Shown here piece after piece: positions 26,715-34,607 of a stretch of DNA of 36,207 nucleotides. This stretch comes from Bacteroidales bacterium. Its GTDB lineage: Bacteria; Bacteroidota; Bacteroidia; Bacteroidales; JAADJA01. Where the stretch lies: the NCBI GenBank assembly GCA_020438135.1, contig JAGQVF010000077.1, forward strand, positions 678 to 36,884, given 5' to 3'. Position 1 is the first letter of the stretch, and each line of letters starts with the position of its first letter. Both the position numbers and the translations under genes were made by a program. Below the pieces are notes generated by a model. It was not told the DNA's origin. It made no database searches and worked only from the letters and a program-made list of their open reading frames with translations.

Positions 26715-27881
26715 TTAATCGTTCAGGATTCCCTCACACAGCCAGTTGGCTACAGCCTGCCGGTTATCCTCCACCACGAACCTTTGCTGGTCCTTAAAAT
26801 TCCTGATATTTCCCAATTCTGCATACACTGCAACCGGGTATGTTTCACGAAGCATATGGAGATTCCTCGGTTTTACAGTTCCTGAATATCCCCTTCCTTT
26901 CTGGTGATATGCATATTTTTTTTCGATGGTATTTCGAAGTGTTTCTGCCAGTTTTTTCCCCTGGCTGCTTTTCGGATTGTGATAAAAAAACATATCAATT
27001 CTCTGTCCTTTTGCCCGGCTATCCACATGAATAATAATAGCCCGTTGTTTTTTCGCGCCTTCGATTTTGTGTTTTGAGTATAATTCGTTGATCGCCTTTA
27101 CCCTTTGGTTGAGCCTGCGCACCTGGTTCAATGGTATTTCCAGGTCGGGATAACAAACCTCGTCTTTATCGGCTTTCAACACCGCTTCGTTTCGAATACC
27201 GTCATTGGGATCACGGTTTATCATATACACGGTTGCATCGTGCTGCAAAAGATTCCGGGCAAGGCGTAATGCAATATCGTATGCATATTCATCCTCACAC
27301 AAGGGCTGACCACCATAATCTCCAATTGCACCCGGATCAGGGCCGCCATGTCCTGCCACAATATAATAAACTTCATCTTTGAGCCGGTCATCGATTAGTT
27401 CCACCGATTCATAATCTTTCCCGAATATTGGGAAAATGCCTTTGAGATTGGGGTTTGCTGGTTCTTTCCCGGCAATCTGGGTTACATTCGGCATTATTTC
27501 GGGAACCCATAAAATAAGGTCATCCCTGTAATCCGAATTTCTGTTGCCCGCTGATTGCATCTGTTCGTTATACTTTTGGATCGAAACAGCATAATCATAA
27601 TCGTCGTTCCCGATTGTTGTCCTGATACTCGTACCGTTGTATTTATACACCCTGATGGGTAGTTTGTATTCCTTATTTTTTAACAGGTTCAGATCAGCCA
27701 GATCATTGATTTCCCTGAATAGTTGAAGCGTGGCAATGTCGCGTCCCAACCCGTATCTTTCAAGAAAAGAGTAAGCCCCTTCCCCTGCCTTAACGGTGGA
27801 TTTCAGGTAGGTATACTCCTGGGCGAAGATAGGGCTCGAAATAAACAATATAAAACTTATGTACAAAACTCGGATTAACAT
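26715..27881 (-). CDS. Secreted N-acetylmuramoyl-L-alanine amidase (Amidase_3)
   Basis: This 388-aa zinc amidase cuts the bond between N-acetylmuramic acid and L-alanine in peptidoglycan. The signal peptide is 1-20 (IFA before Q). Residues 25-80 (V-K-A-G-E-G-A-Y-S-F-L-E-R-Y-G) look like a divergent LysM-type cell-wall binding module. The catalytic domain is about 165-385, with zinc ligands His178 in AGHGG, Glu196 or Glu198, and His285 in IIHVDS, and catalytic Glu355 in VYAELGNI. The usual S-I-H-A-N is I-H-V-D-S here, and an unusually long insert lies between the second and third ligands (about 220-280). The gene starts 2 bp after the CYTH gene's stop, so the two are co-transcribed. Likely periplasmic, in cell separation or wall turnover. 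Confidence 0.9.
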   Translation of the reverse strand: MLIRVLYISFILFISSPIFAQEYTYLKSTVKAGEGAYSFLERYGLGRDIATLQLFREINDLADLNLLKNKEYKLPIRVYKYNGTSIRTTIGNDDYDYAVSIQKYNEQMQSAGNRNSDYRDDLILWVPEIMPNVTQIAGKEPANPNLKGIFPIFGKDYESVELIDDRLKDEVYYIVAGHGGPDPGAIGDYGGQPLCEDEYAYDIALRLARNLLQHDATVYMINRDPNDGIRNEAVLKADKDEVCYPDLEIPLNQVRRLNQRVKAINELYSKHKIEGAKKQRAIIIHVDSRAKGQRIDMFFYHNPKSSQGKKLAETLRNTIEKKYAYHQKGRGYSGTVKPRNLHMLRETYPVAVYAELGNIRNFKDQQRFVVEDNRQAVANWLCEGILND

Positions 27882-27883
27882 AT

Positions 27884-28405
27884 TCAGTGTTGCTGTTTGA
27901 TTAATAAATCACTGTAGGAAGCGGATTCAAGATCATTTTGATGGATATGCAGTTTGTGCATCATTAATTGGCAATCTTTACGCAACTGCACTTCATCACT
28001 GTTGCCTTCACGGTCGATGGCTTCTATTTCAACGAAAGAACCCAGATCTTTCACTTCATCAATATGAAATTTGATATGCCCGATAAAAAAGATCTTTCTT
28101 CGTTTATCAACGATTGTCAAAATCCCGATTGATTTTTCAAGTATCGGTTTCAGGGAAGCATTTGGCTTGGTTTCGTACAACATTACCTGCGAAACCTTTG
28201 GTTCAGCCTGGTTGTTTCGGTTGTAAAAAATAAGTGCGTTTTCGATGTTTCCTTCCCGAAGTTTTAACCTTCCGCTTTTAACTTTAAAATATGTATCAAT
28301 TTGATGATCCAATCCCACAAAATCGGCATGTAAATCCCTGAGTATTTTTTCGACCTCATCCGGATTTTTACATTTTGCTTTTATTTCAACATTGATAAAT
28401 CCCAC
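27884..28405 (-). CDS. CYTH domain (class IV adenylate cyclase-like) protein
   Basis: This 173-aa protein has the CYTH triphosphate tunnel fold. The N-terminal motif is N-V-E-I-K (5-9); the first Glu of the classic ExExK is Asn, a variant I recall as frequent in bacterial members. D-T-Y-F-K-V, G-R-L-K-L-R-E, V-D-K-R-R and a late F-V-E-I-E-A support the tunnel. Members include class IV adenylate cyclases, thiamine triphosphatases and tripolyphosphatases, so the substrate is uncertain. The start is GTG (28405), the only sensible one, 18 bp after a TAACTTTG box. It ends 2 bp before the amidase start. It is cytoplasmic, so the pairing may only be transcriptional. Confidence 0.87.
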   Translation of the reverse strand: MGFINVEIKAKCKNPDEVEKILRDLHADFVGLDHQIDTYFKVKSGRLKLREGNIENALIFYNRNNQAEPKVSQVMLYETKPNASLKPILEKSIGILTIVDKRRKIFFIGHIKFHIDEVKDLGSFVEIEAIDREGNSDEVQLRKDCQLMMHKLHIHQNDLESASYSDLLIKQQH

Positions 28406-28423
28406 AGCCTGTATGAATTATTG

Positions 28424-28431
28424 CAAAGTTA
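28424..28431 (-). promoter_or_regulatory. -7 box of the CYTH-amidase unit
   Basis: The minus strand reads TAACTTTG, an exact TAnnTTTG match, 18 bp before the GTG start. A TTTG about 25 bp upstream is farther than normal. The remainder of the gap to 28576 contains short 18-bp direct repeats near the S41 stop and no other clear signal. Confidence 0.5.
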
Positions 28432-28576
28432 TTGGCTTTACCTGCCGGACTGAGATCAAATTCGCTGAAAATATTAAAAGTCTTATTAACAATCGAGATA
28501 TTAAGTTGAAATGGAAAAAACGGAATGGTGCAAAAGAATTTTAGTCAATCCAGTAAATTAAGTCGATCTATTAAAC

Positions 28577-29593
28577 TTAGTCACCCAAAACAATCAACTC
28601 AATAGCTTTTTCCATGATGGCATCAACCCCTGCTGATTCTTCAGCCGGATCCATCCATACAGTTATGTCAGGAGGTACACCATTTTCCCAGTTTTCGCCA
28701 TCTGGAGTAAAGGTGCGGCTTACGGAAAAACGATAACCCCATCCGTTGGGCAGTTCAAAACCGGCAGGAGATCCCAATCCGCCTCCGGTTGTATCCCCAA
28801 CCTGTATCACATGAGGAAAAGCTTTCATAGCAGTAGCGAAAAAGGAGGTAGCGCTAAAACAACCTCTGTTCGTAAGAAGGATTACAGTTTTGTTGTATCG
28901 ATGGGCACCTGCAGGTTCCATTTCAACTACCGCCGGTTCGGTAAAATCTTCATGTCCGGGGCCATCTTTCAGGATCGATTCGTACACTTCTCTTTTTTTA
29001 TCGGCAAACCGCGATCCGATTTTATAAATGTTGTTGACAGATCCACCTCCGTTGCTGCGCATGTCAAGTATAATGCCCTTAGTATGGTAAAGGGCACCGA
29101 TAACAAAGTCGATATCGGCAGACTCAACAAAATTGGAGAAGCTCCCATAATAAATATATCCAATTGGGTATCCACCTCTTTGAAAGGTAGTATTGATAAG
29201 TGAACCGGTGATCCGGTAATCCCAGCCGATGTAATTATCCTTTAACAAACGCCAGTTGAAATTTTCAGGGGCATTATATGTAAACTGGTAACGCGAAATA
29301 TCGAACGGGGCCGTGAGGTTTACATGGCCATCTTTCAAAATATTAAGCATTTCGCCAAGCACCTGAAAAAGCTCGTATTGCGTCATATCATTATGGATTC
29401 TTGGTCTGGTTTTAACATAGACCTCATCCCAATTGATGTTTTTATATTCGAAAAAGGAATACTTTTCGTCGACTGTCTTCCATAGGTGTTCGAAATTGCT
29501 GATCGGTGTGTCAGCAGGTTCCTCTTCGAGAAGTATTTTTTCACAGGAAGTGATAAGCAATACCAAAAATACAAGCCATATCGTTTTTTTCAT
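28577..29593 (-). CDS. S41 family peptidase, lipoprotein
   Basis: This 338-aa protein has a lipoprotein signal with lipobox L-I-T-S-C (Cys17), then acidic residues E18 and E23-E25 that may favour surface display, as seen for Bacteroidota lipoproteins. Residues 30-95 resemble the tricorn-core N-terminal helical domain (D-E-K-Y-S-F-F...L-K-D-G-H-V-N-L). The S41 domain is about 140-315, with G-I-I-L-D-M-R-S-N-G-G-G (173-184) and probable nucleophile Ser247 in NRGCFSATSFF. No PDZ domain is seen, so it is not a full CtpA. The start overlaps the stop of the upstream barrel-protein gene by 4 bp (ATGA), so the two are translationally coupled. Confidence 0.88.
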   Translation of the reverse strand: MKKTIWLVFLVLLITSCEKILLEEEPADTPISNFEHLWKTVDEKYSFFEYKNINWDEVYVKTRPRIHNDMTQYELFQVLGEMLNILKDGHVNLTAPFDISRYQFTYNAPENFNWRLLKDNYIGWDYRITGSLINTTFQRGGYPIGYIYYGSFSNFVESADIDFVIGALYHTKGIILDMRSNGGGSVNNIYKIGSRFADKKREVYESILKDGPGHEDFTEPAVVEMEPAGAHRYNKTVILLTNRGCFSATSFFATAMKAFPHVIQVGDTTGGGLGSPAGFELPNGWGYRFSVSRTFTPDGENWENGVPPDITVWMDPAEESAGVDAIMEKAIELIVLGD

Positions 29594-30489
29594 TTTACTT
29601 CCCCCTTATTAAATTTAAACACAAAGGAAAAAAACAACCCGTGATAAGCTGATTGCACTTTGTTGTAGCCCGGATCGTGGTGGTAAAAATTCCAGGTATA
29701 ACCAAGCCTGAGCATATTTCCGTTTTGAAGCAGGTAATAGAGATTGGTTTCGGAACGAAGGTTAAACGGTACAAAAAAACCACCGTCAACATGGTCAGCA
29801 GTTATGGCTGACTGAAGTTCGGGATCGATAAAATTTGTGATGGTTACATAGGTCGGACGAAGCATAAAACTCAGAACAGGGGTTGAAAGTTGCCAGCTTA
29901 GACGGAGGTTCCTGTCGCGCCGGTTGATTTTTATGAACCATAATTTAAAAGACCGGGAAGTATAACTGAATGGAAACTCAAAGTGGGTTGCAATACCTAC
30001 TCCGTTGTAGTTGTCAAAATTGAGTGCAGAATTTCCATATTTGTAGTTTACCCTGAAATGTCCGTTTATATTAAATTCCGGACCAAGATACCACCGCACT
30101 TTTTGAAATATTTCCGGTTTCATCCGGTATAAAATATTATGTCGTATTACGATCCGGTAACTTGTATTGCGGGGATCGTACCAGGGTGTTTCTGTTCGGG
30201 TTTTGAGCCAACCGAAGTTAAATTCCACATCGGTATGTTTGATCCGTTCTTGTGAATGTACGAGGTGCCCCAGATTAAAATTCCCGATTTGCATCCCTTT
30301 GTAAAGAAGGGGAGAGGTAGCATTATCAATAGCCTTTACCCAGGATAACCCTGTACCCATTGTAAGGTACTTATCCCTGGCTTTACGGACCTCTCTTGCC
30401 GATTTTTTATCACCGGTTTCTTTGGATTGTTGCGAAAATCCGAACGTAATTATCAACAAACTAAAACCTAAGAGGAAATAATATTTCAT
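29590..30489 (-). CDS. Predicted outer-membrane beta-barrel protein of unknown function
   Basis: This 299-aa protein has a signal peptide (about 1-19, F-G-F-S before Q). After a charged linker of about 20 residues the rest shows alternating hydrophobic/aromatic strands ending in Y-H-G-L-F-F-S-F-V-F-K-F, the usual form of a terminal barrel strand, with a short charged tail after it. I recognise no named family. It is translationally coupled (ATGA, 4 bp) to the S41 lipoprotein gene, suggesting the barrel and the protease act together at the outer membrane; this is inference. No firm promoter was found in the 71-bp gap upstream, although the minus strand has a TAACTTTT. Confidence 0.65.
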   Translation of the reverse strand: MKYYFLLGFSLLIITFGFSQQSKETGDKKSAREVRKARDKYLTMGTGLSWVKAIDNATSPLLYKGMQIGNFNLGHLVHSQERIKHTDVEFNFGWLKTRTETPWYDPRNTSYRIVIRHNILYRMKPEIFQKVRWYLGPEFNINGHFRVNYKYGNSALNFDNYNGVGIATHFEFPFSYTSRSFKLWFIKINRRDRNLRLSWQLSTPVLSFMLRPTYVTITNFIDPELQSAITADHVDGGFFVPFNLRSETNLYYLLQNGNMLRLGYTWNFYHHDPGYNKVQSAYHGLFFSFVFKFNKGEVK

Positions 30490-30560
30490 AATGGGGGCGT
30501 CTGCTAAAAAGTTATTGGTGATTACAACCCAAACCCGGCATGAATGTTCAGGAACCGGTA

Positions 30561-31319
30561 TCAGAGATTGAGCATTTCCGCTTCAAAGTCAAAATATTTG
30601 TTTAAAGATTGTCTGTAGAAATTGGTTAGTCTTTTTGTATCTCTTAGCGAACCGTATTTGATCCCGGTAAATTCTTTAGCCTCCTTTATCAGATGATCTT
30701 CAAATTGATCAACCTCTACAATTTTTGTGATCAGTCCAAGGTCGTAAGCGGTGTTAACATCAATTCTGTCACACATTTGTATTTCAAGCGCTTTGCTGTG
30801 ATGCAGGTAACTACTCAGAAAAAAAGGCAATCCACCGGATGGATGTAGTCCGTATTTGTTATGTATCATCGAGAATTCGGCATCAGCACTGGCATACCGG
30901 AAATCGGCAACCAGTGATGCCCCGAAAAAAGGAGTTACCACCGTTCCGTTCAGCCCGCAAATAACAAGTTTTTGCAAACCTGCAATTGTTTTGATGATCG
31001 AATTCAGCATGTTGATCTCTCTGAAACGGGTGTTTTTATTGGTAAATTTCGGTGAAGTCCCTTTGTCGGAAACCTCATCCTTTTGAATAATTTCCCTGAT
31101 AAACCGGTCGTAGTTCTCATCTGTAAAACTATCTCTTGCATTCAGAAAAATGAGCGCTTTGATTTCATTGTTGTAATCAATCTGCCTGATAAAATCAATC
31201 AGGGTATTGCTGAGATTTACATCAGTAATAAAATCAAATACCTTTTTTTTGATGGTCAGAATCGCCAGTTCTTCCTGGATGTCAATGTTATAGAATTCGT
31301 TTGAAGCAATTTCTTTCAT
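30561..31319 (-). CDS. Crotonase-fold (enoyl-CoA hydratase-like) protein, likely degenerate
   Basis: This 252-aa protein has the crotonase fold: N-x-x-A-L-I-F-L near residue 53, C-G-L-N-G at 121-125, V-A-D-F-R-Y-A-S, then A-E-F-S-M-I-H-N-K-Y-G-L-H-P-S-G-G and the trimerisation-like C-terminal helices. Aligned by eye with active hydratases, the G-G-G-x-E motif is T-P-F-F-G, so both the oxyanion-hole glycine and the first catalytic Glu are absent. The position of the second Glu is occupied by His. A classic hydratase reaction is therefore unlikely; it may act on another CoA ester, bind CoA, or play a structural role. It lies between the SGNH hydrolase and the barrel protein, all on one strand, with gaps of 91 and 71 bp. 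Confidence 0.8.
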   Translation of the reverse strand: MKEIASNEFYNIDIQEELAILTIKKKVFDFITDVNLSNTLIDFIRQIDYNNEIKALIFLNARDSFTDENYDRFIREIIQKDEVSDKGTSPKFTNKNTRFREINMLNSIIKTIAGLQKLVICGLNGTVVTPFFGASLVADFRYASADAEFSMIHNKYGLHPSGGLPFFLSSYLHHSKALEIQMCDRIDVNTAYDLGLITKIVEVDQFEDHLIKEAKEFTGIKYGSLRDTKRLTNFYRQSLNKYFDFEAEMLNL

Positions 31320-31410
31320 GGAATATTTTTAGGACCAATTTACCAAGAATATTTTAACCTTGTAACATTCATCCGAAATATTTCGTGAAAGTCGTGGAAT
31401 TTATTGTTTT

Positions 31411-31995
31411 TCAGAGGCCGGTTGTTTCTTTTTTAATAAGATGTGCCCATAGCTGATAACCCTTTTCCGAGAGGTGTACACCATCAAATGTAAACTGCTG
31501 ATCCATTTCACCGGAACGGTTCAGATATTCAGAATGTAAATCGATGTATTTAAATTTTTTATCCTTGCAATACTTTCTCAACCGGTCGTTCAGCGCATAA
31601 ATCATGGTATTGATCCCCACATCGGTGAAGAGATGTTCTTCATTAACCGGAAGCAAACTCTGCAAATAGATATGGGTGCCAAAAGATTTATCGTGGATCA
31701 GCTCTAAAATCGTAACAATATTTGAATAGATCTTATCAGGTAAAACTCCATGAAACAGATCATTGATTCCGATCATCAAAAAAACAGCCAGTGGTTTTGC
31801 CTGGGTGATCTCTTCGAGCCGGTATATAACACCGGTGGTCGTATCACCGCTGATTCCACGGTTTATTGGTTTTTTTTCAGGAAAAAAATGAGATAGGTTA
31901 AACCCTTCTGTCAGGCTGTCGCCCAGGAAAACGATATCAGTTGACCGTATGGATTGCATATCCGATATTTGATGGGTAAAAAAATCCCCTGTCAT
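31411..31995 (-). CDS. SGNH/GDSL family hydrolase
   Basis: This 194-aa esterase-like protein has the four SGNH blocks: Ser27 in VFLGDSLTEG, Gly50 in N-R-G-I-S-G-D, Asn78 in MIGINDL, and Asp171/His174 in DGVHLSEKGY. There is no signal peptide, so it is read as cytoplasmic. The acyl or acetyl substrate is unknown. The start at 31995 is preferred because F-F-T-H-Q-I-S-D before the first block resembles the N-terminal helix of this family; Met13 (31959) is the fallback. The start codon at 31993-31995 lies inside a terminator hairpin that follows the DUF4340 gene, 34 bp upstream, so readthrough transcripts would hide it. Confidence 0.88.
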   Translation of the reverse strand: MTGDFFTHQISDMQSIRSTDIVFLGDSLTEGFNLSHFFPEKKPINRGISGDTTTGVIYRLEEITQAKPLAVFLMIGINDLFHGVLPDKIYSNIVTILELIHDKSFGTHIYLQSLLPVNEEHLFTDVGINTMIYALNDRLRKYCKDKKFKYIDLHSEYLNRSGEMDQQFTFDGVHLSEKGYQLWAHLIKKETTGL

Positions 31996-32009
31996 ATCCT
32001 GACAGGGGA
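31978..32009 (-). terminator. Terminator of the gld/DUF4340 transcript overlapping the next start
   Basis: On the minus strand, CCCCTGTCA (complement of 32000-32008), loop GGATA, and TGACAGGGG (complement of 31986-31994) form a perfect 9-bp stem, followed by A and then seven T's (complement of 31978-31984). An extra A-T pair (31985/32009) extends it. It lies 21 bp after the DUF4340 stop. The 3' arm and T-run are also codons 1-6 of the SGNH hydrolase. Confidence 0.85.
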
Positions 32010-32029
32010 ATTATTTTTCAAACAAATCT

Positions 32030-33010
32030 TTATTCTGCTGTTTTCTTGAAAAACTCACTACGTCCCACGAATATCCTTTCGAAGAGGCGACTTTTCCCGC
32101 CCTCAAATTTTGTATCAGGTATACGTGATGTTGTGATAATATATTGCGTTGTTGTATCTGCCGGAAATGCTTTTAGCTCAACCGGAACACTGTTGTTGGC
32201 TTCGATGGTGATGGTGTGCGAAGGGGTATTGGTTGTCATTTCCACATCATCGGCATAGTTCGAATTGGTTAATCTTGAGAACTTTTGCAGATACCTTGTT
32301 GTTTCGAGCGAATCCGCCGGTTGTCCGTTCAGGAACCAATTGCCGTTTTCGTTTGTAACGGTAAATTGATCATCCGGGTAATTAAATGAAACTTTGGTAA
32401 TGTTTTCTTTTTGAACTGAAACCAGGGTTTTTGCCCGGTAGCTATCCACCTTCGGCTGGATATTCATCTTAATAAATCCTTCGACAACGTAAACGGTTTC
32501 ATCACCGGCCTCACGAATGTTTGTAAACATCCGTGTTTGTTGCCGTTGATAAGGATTTTGCTGTTGCTGGGGCGCTTGTGTATAACTAAATTTCCCGATA
32601 TAAATGTCGGTTAGTTTATCATCCCCGGCAAATAACTGAACCCTCGATGCTGTTGAATCGGTAACTTCCAGCTCTTTCCATTTTTCCTCTGATGTAGCCG
32701 ATACTCTTTCGGTGCGCATCCTGAGCAACTCGGTTAGAATATTCTTTATTGATGAAACCTCCGGTTTAAAAAACTTACCATCGGCTTCAAGTTTCCATTC
32801 TTCTCCTGTTCGGGTAAAAGTGATCTCTTCATTATCGCTTCCCAGGCTGGGAATGATCTTTATTTTGGTTACTTGCGAAGTATCAACATCCACGAGCTGG
32901 CTTTTAAATGTTCTGTCCTCACCTTTATTTAAAGTTGTGATGAGGTATATGCCTCCAAGAATGACCAGCAAAATGATGAGCGTTTTTGTATTTAAGAATT
33001 TTGATAACAT
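32030..33010 (-). CDS. DUF4340 protein, partner of the GldFG-type transporter
   Basis: This 326-aa protein has one N-terminal membrane helix (about 9-26) and a periplasmic domain of repeated units with the pattern K-I-x-I...F-T-R-x-G-x-E-W-K-L-E-A, then N-G-N-W-F-L-N-G-Q-P-A-D, typical of the DUF4340 family. A Gln-rich patch lies at about 165-180. Members are usually next to ABC_transp_aux/GldG genes; here it follows gldG with 53 bp between. It is probably anchored at the inner membrane and part of the same complex; its activity is unknown. The terminator just downstream marks the end of the cluster. Confidence 0.85.
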   Translation of the reverse strand: MLSKFLNTKTLIILLVILGGIYLITTLNKGEDRTFKSQLVDVDTSQVTKIKIIPSLGSDNEEITFTRTGEEWKLEADGKFFKPEVSSIKNILTELLRMRTERVSATSEEKWKELEVTDSTASRVQLFAGDDKLTDIYIGKFSYTQAPQQQQNPYQRQQTRMFTNIREAGDETVYVVEGFIKMNIQPKVDSYRAKTLVSVQKENITKVSFNYPDDQFTVTNENGNWFLNGQPADSLETTRYLQKFSRLTNSNYADDVEMTTNTPSHTITIEANNSVPVELKAFPADTTTQYIITTSRIPDTKFEGGKSRLFERIFVGRSEFFKKTAE

Positions 33011-33063
33011 GATTTCAATTTTAATTTTTTGGCAATCCGGTTAATTGAAAAACATTTAATCGT

Positions 33064-34581
33064 TTAAATATATCCTTTCTGCATTCTTTTCACCTTCAGG
33101 TTTCTTCTTTGTTGCATCCGCACCACTCCATAGATCAGAATAAGAAGAATGGGTAAAAGGAAATTAAGCCATTTGAGCAGTGTTTTACGCGAATCTTCCA
33201 CCTGGTCGAGGGGTCGTGATGTAACTCCTTTAGTTCTCAGATCAATCAATCCGGTATCGTCCGACAAATAATCAATTGAGTTTACCATCAGGCTGACATT
33301 GTCCTGAGAAAGCTGTTGGGCGCGTTGCCCCTCGCCGTTAACCGGAAACTGACCGTCGGAAAAAACAACCATCCCTGATGGAGTGTTGCCAACGATATTT
33401 CCTCTTAAAACTGCTCCTACAGTAATGTTTGAGAGTGGGAAATCTTTGTCATCCCACTTTTTATTCACGTCAAAATAAACCGGTGTAGATTGGGTGCCCG
33501 ATTTATCAGAAGTAGTGGCAATGGGTGTAAACGACAGTGAAGTATCTCCGGTAAATGTAATGGAACTTGCAAAGGGCATCAATACCTGCTCAAGTCCTTT
33601 AGTGGCGGGATGATCGGCGAAGTTTACAATGATGGGCAGATAAGGGAACCGTACATTGGTGGTAAAGTTGAAAAATCCCTGCCTTTGCTGCACTCCAACA
33701 CTTCCGCAATTGGCGTCTACCACAAAATTATTTTCAACTACCAGTCCTTTGTTGCTCAGCCACTTTTCAAGGCCGGTCGTTATGGAAGAGCCCTGCACTG
33801 TTTGCAAATTTCCGTCAACACGATCCATGGCGATAAACAGGTTACCTCCCCCGGCAAGATATTGGTCAAGTTTGGCCAGTTGCTGTGGAGGGATGGTATC
33901 TCTTGGTCCGACAATGGCAAGCGTTTTATATTTTGAAAGATCGAGTGCTGAATCTGCAAGATTAACCGGTTCGATGCTATATAAAATGGAGAGTGCTTCC
34001 ATCACCTGGCTCATGGCGTTCAGCGATGGTTCACCGTTTCCCTGCAAAAGGCCTATGAAAGGTTTGTCTGTTACCGAGAGTTTTTTAATGTTGGTCGATA
34101 AAGCATACTCCATGGCTGCACCGGGTTGAAGAAAAGGAATGATTTCTTTGTTTTCACCCATTTGAAGAACGGCACCCATAAATACTTTTTTCTGGGTGGC
34201 TTCATCCTTTTCACGTGTACTGACCAAAACAGGTTGAATGCCGGCCTGGAAAGCTTTCTGCTCTGATTCCTGGTCTTTATTGGGATTCACAAATTCGTAA
34301 AGTACCAATCCTTTCGAAACATTGGCATATTCAACCAGCAGATCTTTAAAATCGCGGCGGGTTACTGCCAGATCGGGAGGAAGGTCCTCAGTGAAATAGG
34401 CAGTTACGGTTACCGGTTCGTCCATCGACCGGAGAATGTCCTTTGTAGCATTGCTTAAGGTATATCTTTGATCGGCAGTGAAATCGAGCCTCAGAAAAAA
34501 TTGTTCCGAAAGGAAGTTCAGCACGACCAGTACCGCCAGAACCAGCAGTACTTGTGTTGTTATGGATTTCCTGTTTTTCAT
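33064..34581 (-). CDS. gldG: Gliding-motility-type ABC transporter auxiliary protein GldG
   Basis: This 505-aa protein has an N-terminal membrane helix (about 9-28) and a C-terminal one (about 475-492), with a large periplasmic domain between them (ABC_transp_aux family). Typical features are R-L-D-F-T-A-D-Q-R-Y-T-L-S near the start, E-P-V-T-V-T-A-Y-F, G-L-L-Q-G-N-G-E-P, and a late V-F-S-D-G-Q-F. In Flavobacterium, GldA, GldF and GldG are reported as an ABC-type assembly required for gliding, yet many non-gliding Bacteroidota also carry them, so motility should not be concluded. It is 26 bp after gldF. Confidence 0.92.
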   Translation of the reverse strand: MKNRKSITTQVLLVLAVLVVLNFLSEQFFLRLDFTADQRYTLSNATKDILRSMDEPVTVTAYFTEDLPPDLAVTRRDFKDLLVEYANVSKGLVLYEFVNPNKDQESEQKAFQAGIQPVLVSTREKDEATQKKVFMGAVLQMGENKEIIPFLQPGAAMEYALSTNIKKLSVTDKPFIGLLQGNGEPSLNAMSQVMEALSILYSIEPVNLADSALDLSKYKTLAIVGPRDTIPPQQLAKLDQYLAGGGNLFIAMDRVDGNLQTVQGSSITTGLEKWLSNKGLVVENNFVVDANCGSVGVQQRQGFFNFTTNVRFPYLPIIVNFADHPATKGLEQVLMPFASSITFTGDTSLSFTPIATTSDKSGTQSTPVYFDVNKKWDDKDFPLSNITVGAVLRGNIVGNTPSGMVVFSDGQFPVNGEGQRAQQLSQDNVSLMVNSIDYLSDDTGLIDLRTKGVTSRPLDQVEDSRKTLLKWLNFLLPILLILIYGVVRMQQRRNLKVKRMQKGYI

Positions 34582-34607
34582 TGTATTTCCCTTTTTCGGT
34601 TTGATGA

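Noticed and set aside
28811..29203. 130-aa open frame on the plus strand opposite the S41 peptidase
   Set aside because: It is antisense to a gene with clear catalytic motifs and has no recognisable features.
33610..34129. Plus-strand open frames opposite gldG
   Set aside because: They are low-complexity shadows of gldG in other frames.
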